20,462 nt of DNA from Smittium culicis (lineage: Eukaryota > Kickxellomycota > Harpellomycetes > Harpellales > Legeriomycetaceae). Below are positions 20,311 through 20,462 of this stretch, piece by piece. Both the position numbers and the translations under genes were made by a program. Below the pieces are notes generated by a model. That model was not told the DNA's origin. It made no database searches and saw nothing but the letters and a program-made list of their open reading frames with translations. Within the stretch, counting starts at the first letter, position 1; every line of letters begins with the position of its first letter. The stretch lies in contig LSSN01001963.1 in the NCBI GenBank assembly GCA_001970855.1, positions 1 to 20,462 on the forward strand. The letters run 5' to 3'.

Positions 20311-20462
20311 CCTTGCCGTGGTTTAGGGGCTTAAGTAGTGTACTTAGAAAAGTACACTATACTAAAATTTCACACAGCGTTGCACTATCCTTGGTCGGGG
20401 ATAGTGAAGGCAACGCGCAGCGATTCGGAGGACAGCGATTCCAGAGGAGGACCATCTAGAAA
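20311..20462 (+). other. GC-rich structured segment at right edge
   Basis: G+C rises abruptly relative to the preceding kilobases. Two consecutive strong inverted repeats occur. The first has 10-bp perfect arms (20336-20345 and 20350-20359, TAGTGTACTT/AAGTACACTA, loop AGAA). The second is a 14-bp stem in two parts (GCGTTG with CAACGC at 20377/20411, and CACTATCC with GGATAGTG at 20383/20399), with a 4-nt bulge on one side. A direct repeat CAGCGATTC then follows at 20418 and 20433. It is probably the start of a gene, retroelement or structured RNA continuing beyond the window. Confidence 0.5.
20335..20462 (+). CDS. Possible partial coding frame running off the right edge
   Basis: Open for 42 codons to the window end after a stop at 20332. 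It contains YPWSGIVKATRSDSEDSDSR. The 15-bp direct repeat is in frame and gives the SDSED/SDSRG repeat, typical of acidic, disordered N-terminal parts. No ATG is present, so if coding it is an internal exon or a 5'-truncated element. The overlapping hairpins argue equally for a structured noncoding region. Confidence 0.2.

Noticed and set aside
20319..20329. TGGTTTAGGGG, a match to the tRNA box A consensus, suggesting a tRNA or SINE
   Set aside because: No convincing box B was found at the right distance and no cloverleaf can be drawn. The short degenerate box A match alone is weak.

Overview
The window is about 20 kb of very A+T-rich eukaryotic nuclear DNA with one clear protein-coding gene. 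On the minus strand (13182 to 8613) lies a three-exon gene for a 1,477-residue orthologue of Cyc8/Ssn6, the tetratricopeptide (TPR) subunit of the Cyc8-Tup1 transcriptional corepressor. The ten-TPR layout, two short GT-AG introns (72 and 64 nt) and a long disordered tail point to a fungus. The extreme A+T bias and abundant small transposons suggest an AT-rich early-diverging lineage, but that placement is inference and no rRNA or other marker is present to confirm it.

Layout, left to right. 1-150 is a pure (TTA)50 microsatellite that runs off the window edge. 151-8600 is gene-poor and extremely A+T-rich. It holds a decayed piggyBac-type MITE (448-632), two decayed retrotransposon gag pseudogenes (about 2008-2561 and 5071-6358, the second with a zinc-knuckle remnant), two MITEs of another family (6579-6770, 6816-7061) and one weak 104-codon ORF. 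8613-13182 is the CYC8/SSN6 gene, visibly richer in G+C than its flanks. 13183-14800 is its upstream region, with a TATA-like element, a CT-rich tract on the coding strand, three bZIP-type sites further upstream and a pyrimidine-rich, less A+T-rich block without ORFs.

14800-19215 is a MITE cluster of two families. Family 1 is about 190 bp, has ends CCCTTTCCCG...CGGGAAAGGG and sits in TTAA, as piggyBac-type elements do. Family 2 is about 190 bp, has ends TGGGAGATT... and is usually flanked by TA. At one site, and probably at a second, a family-1 element is inserted inside a family-2 element, which gives a relative age. The last 150 bases (20310-20462) switch abruptly to higher G+C and contain two strong consecutive hairpins plus an in-frame 15-bp repeat. 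They probably belong to another gene or mobile element that continues outside the window.

Nothing supports an operon, CRISPR array, tRNA or rRNA. The most unusual content is the two-family nested MITE cluster upstream of CYC8/SSN6 and the structured GC-rich right edge.
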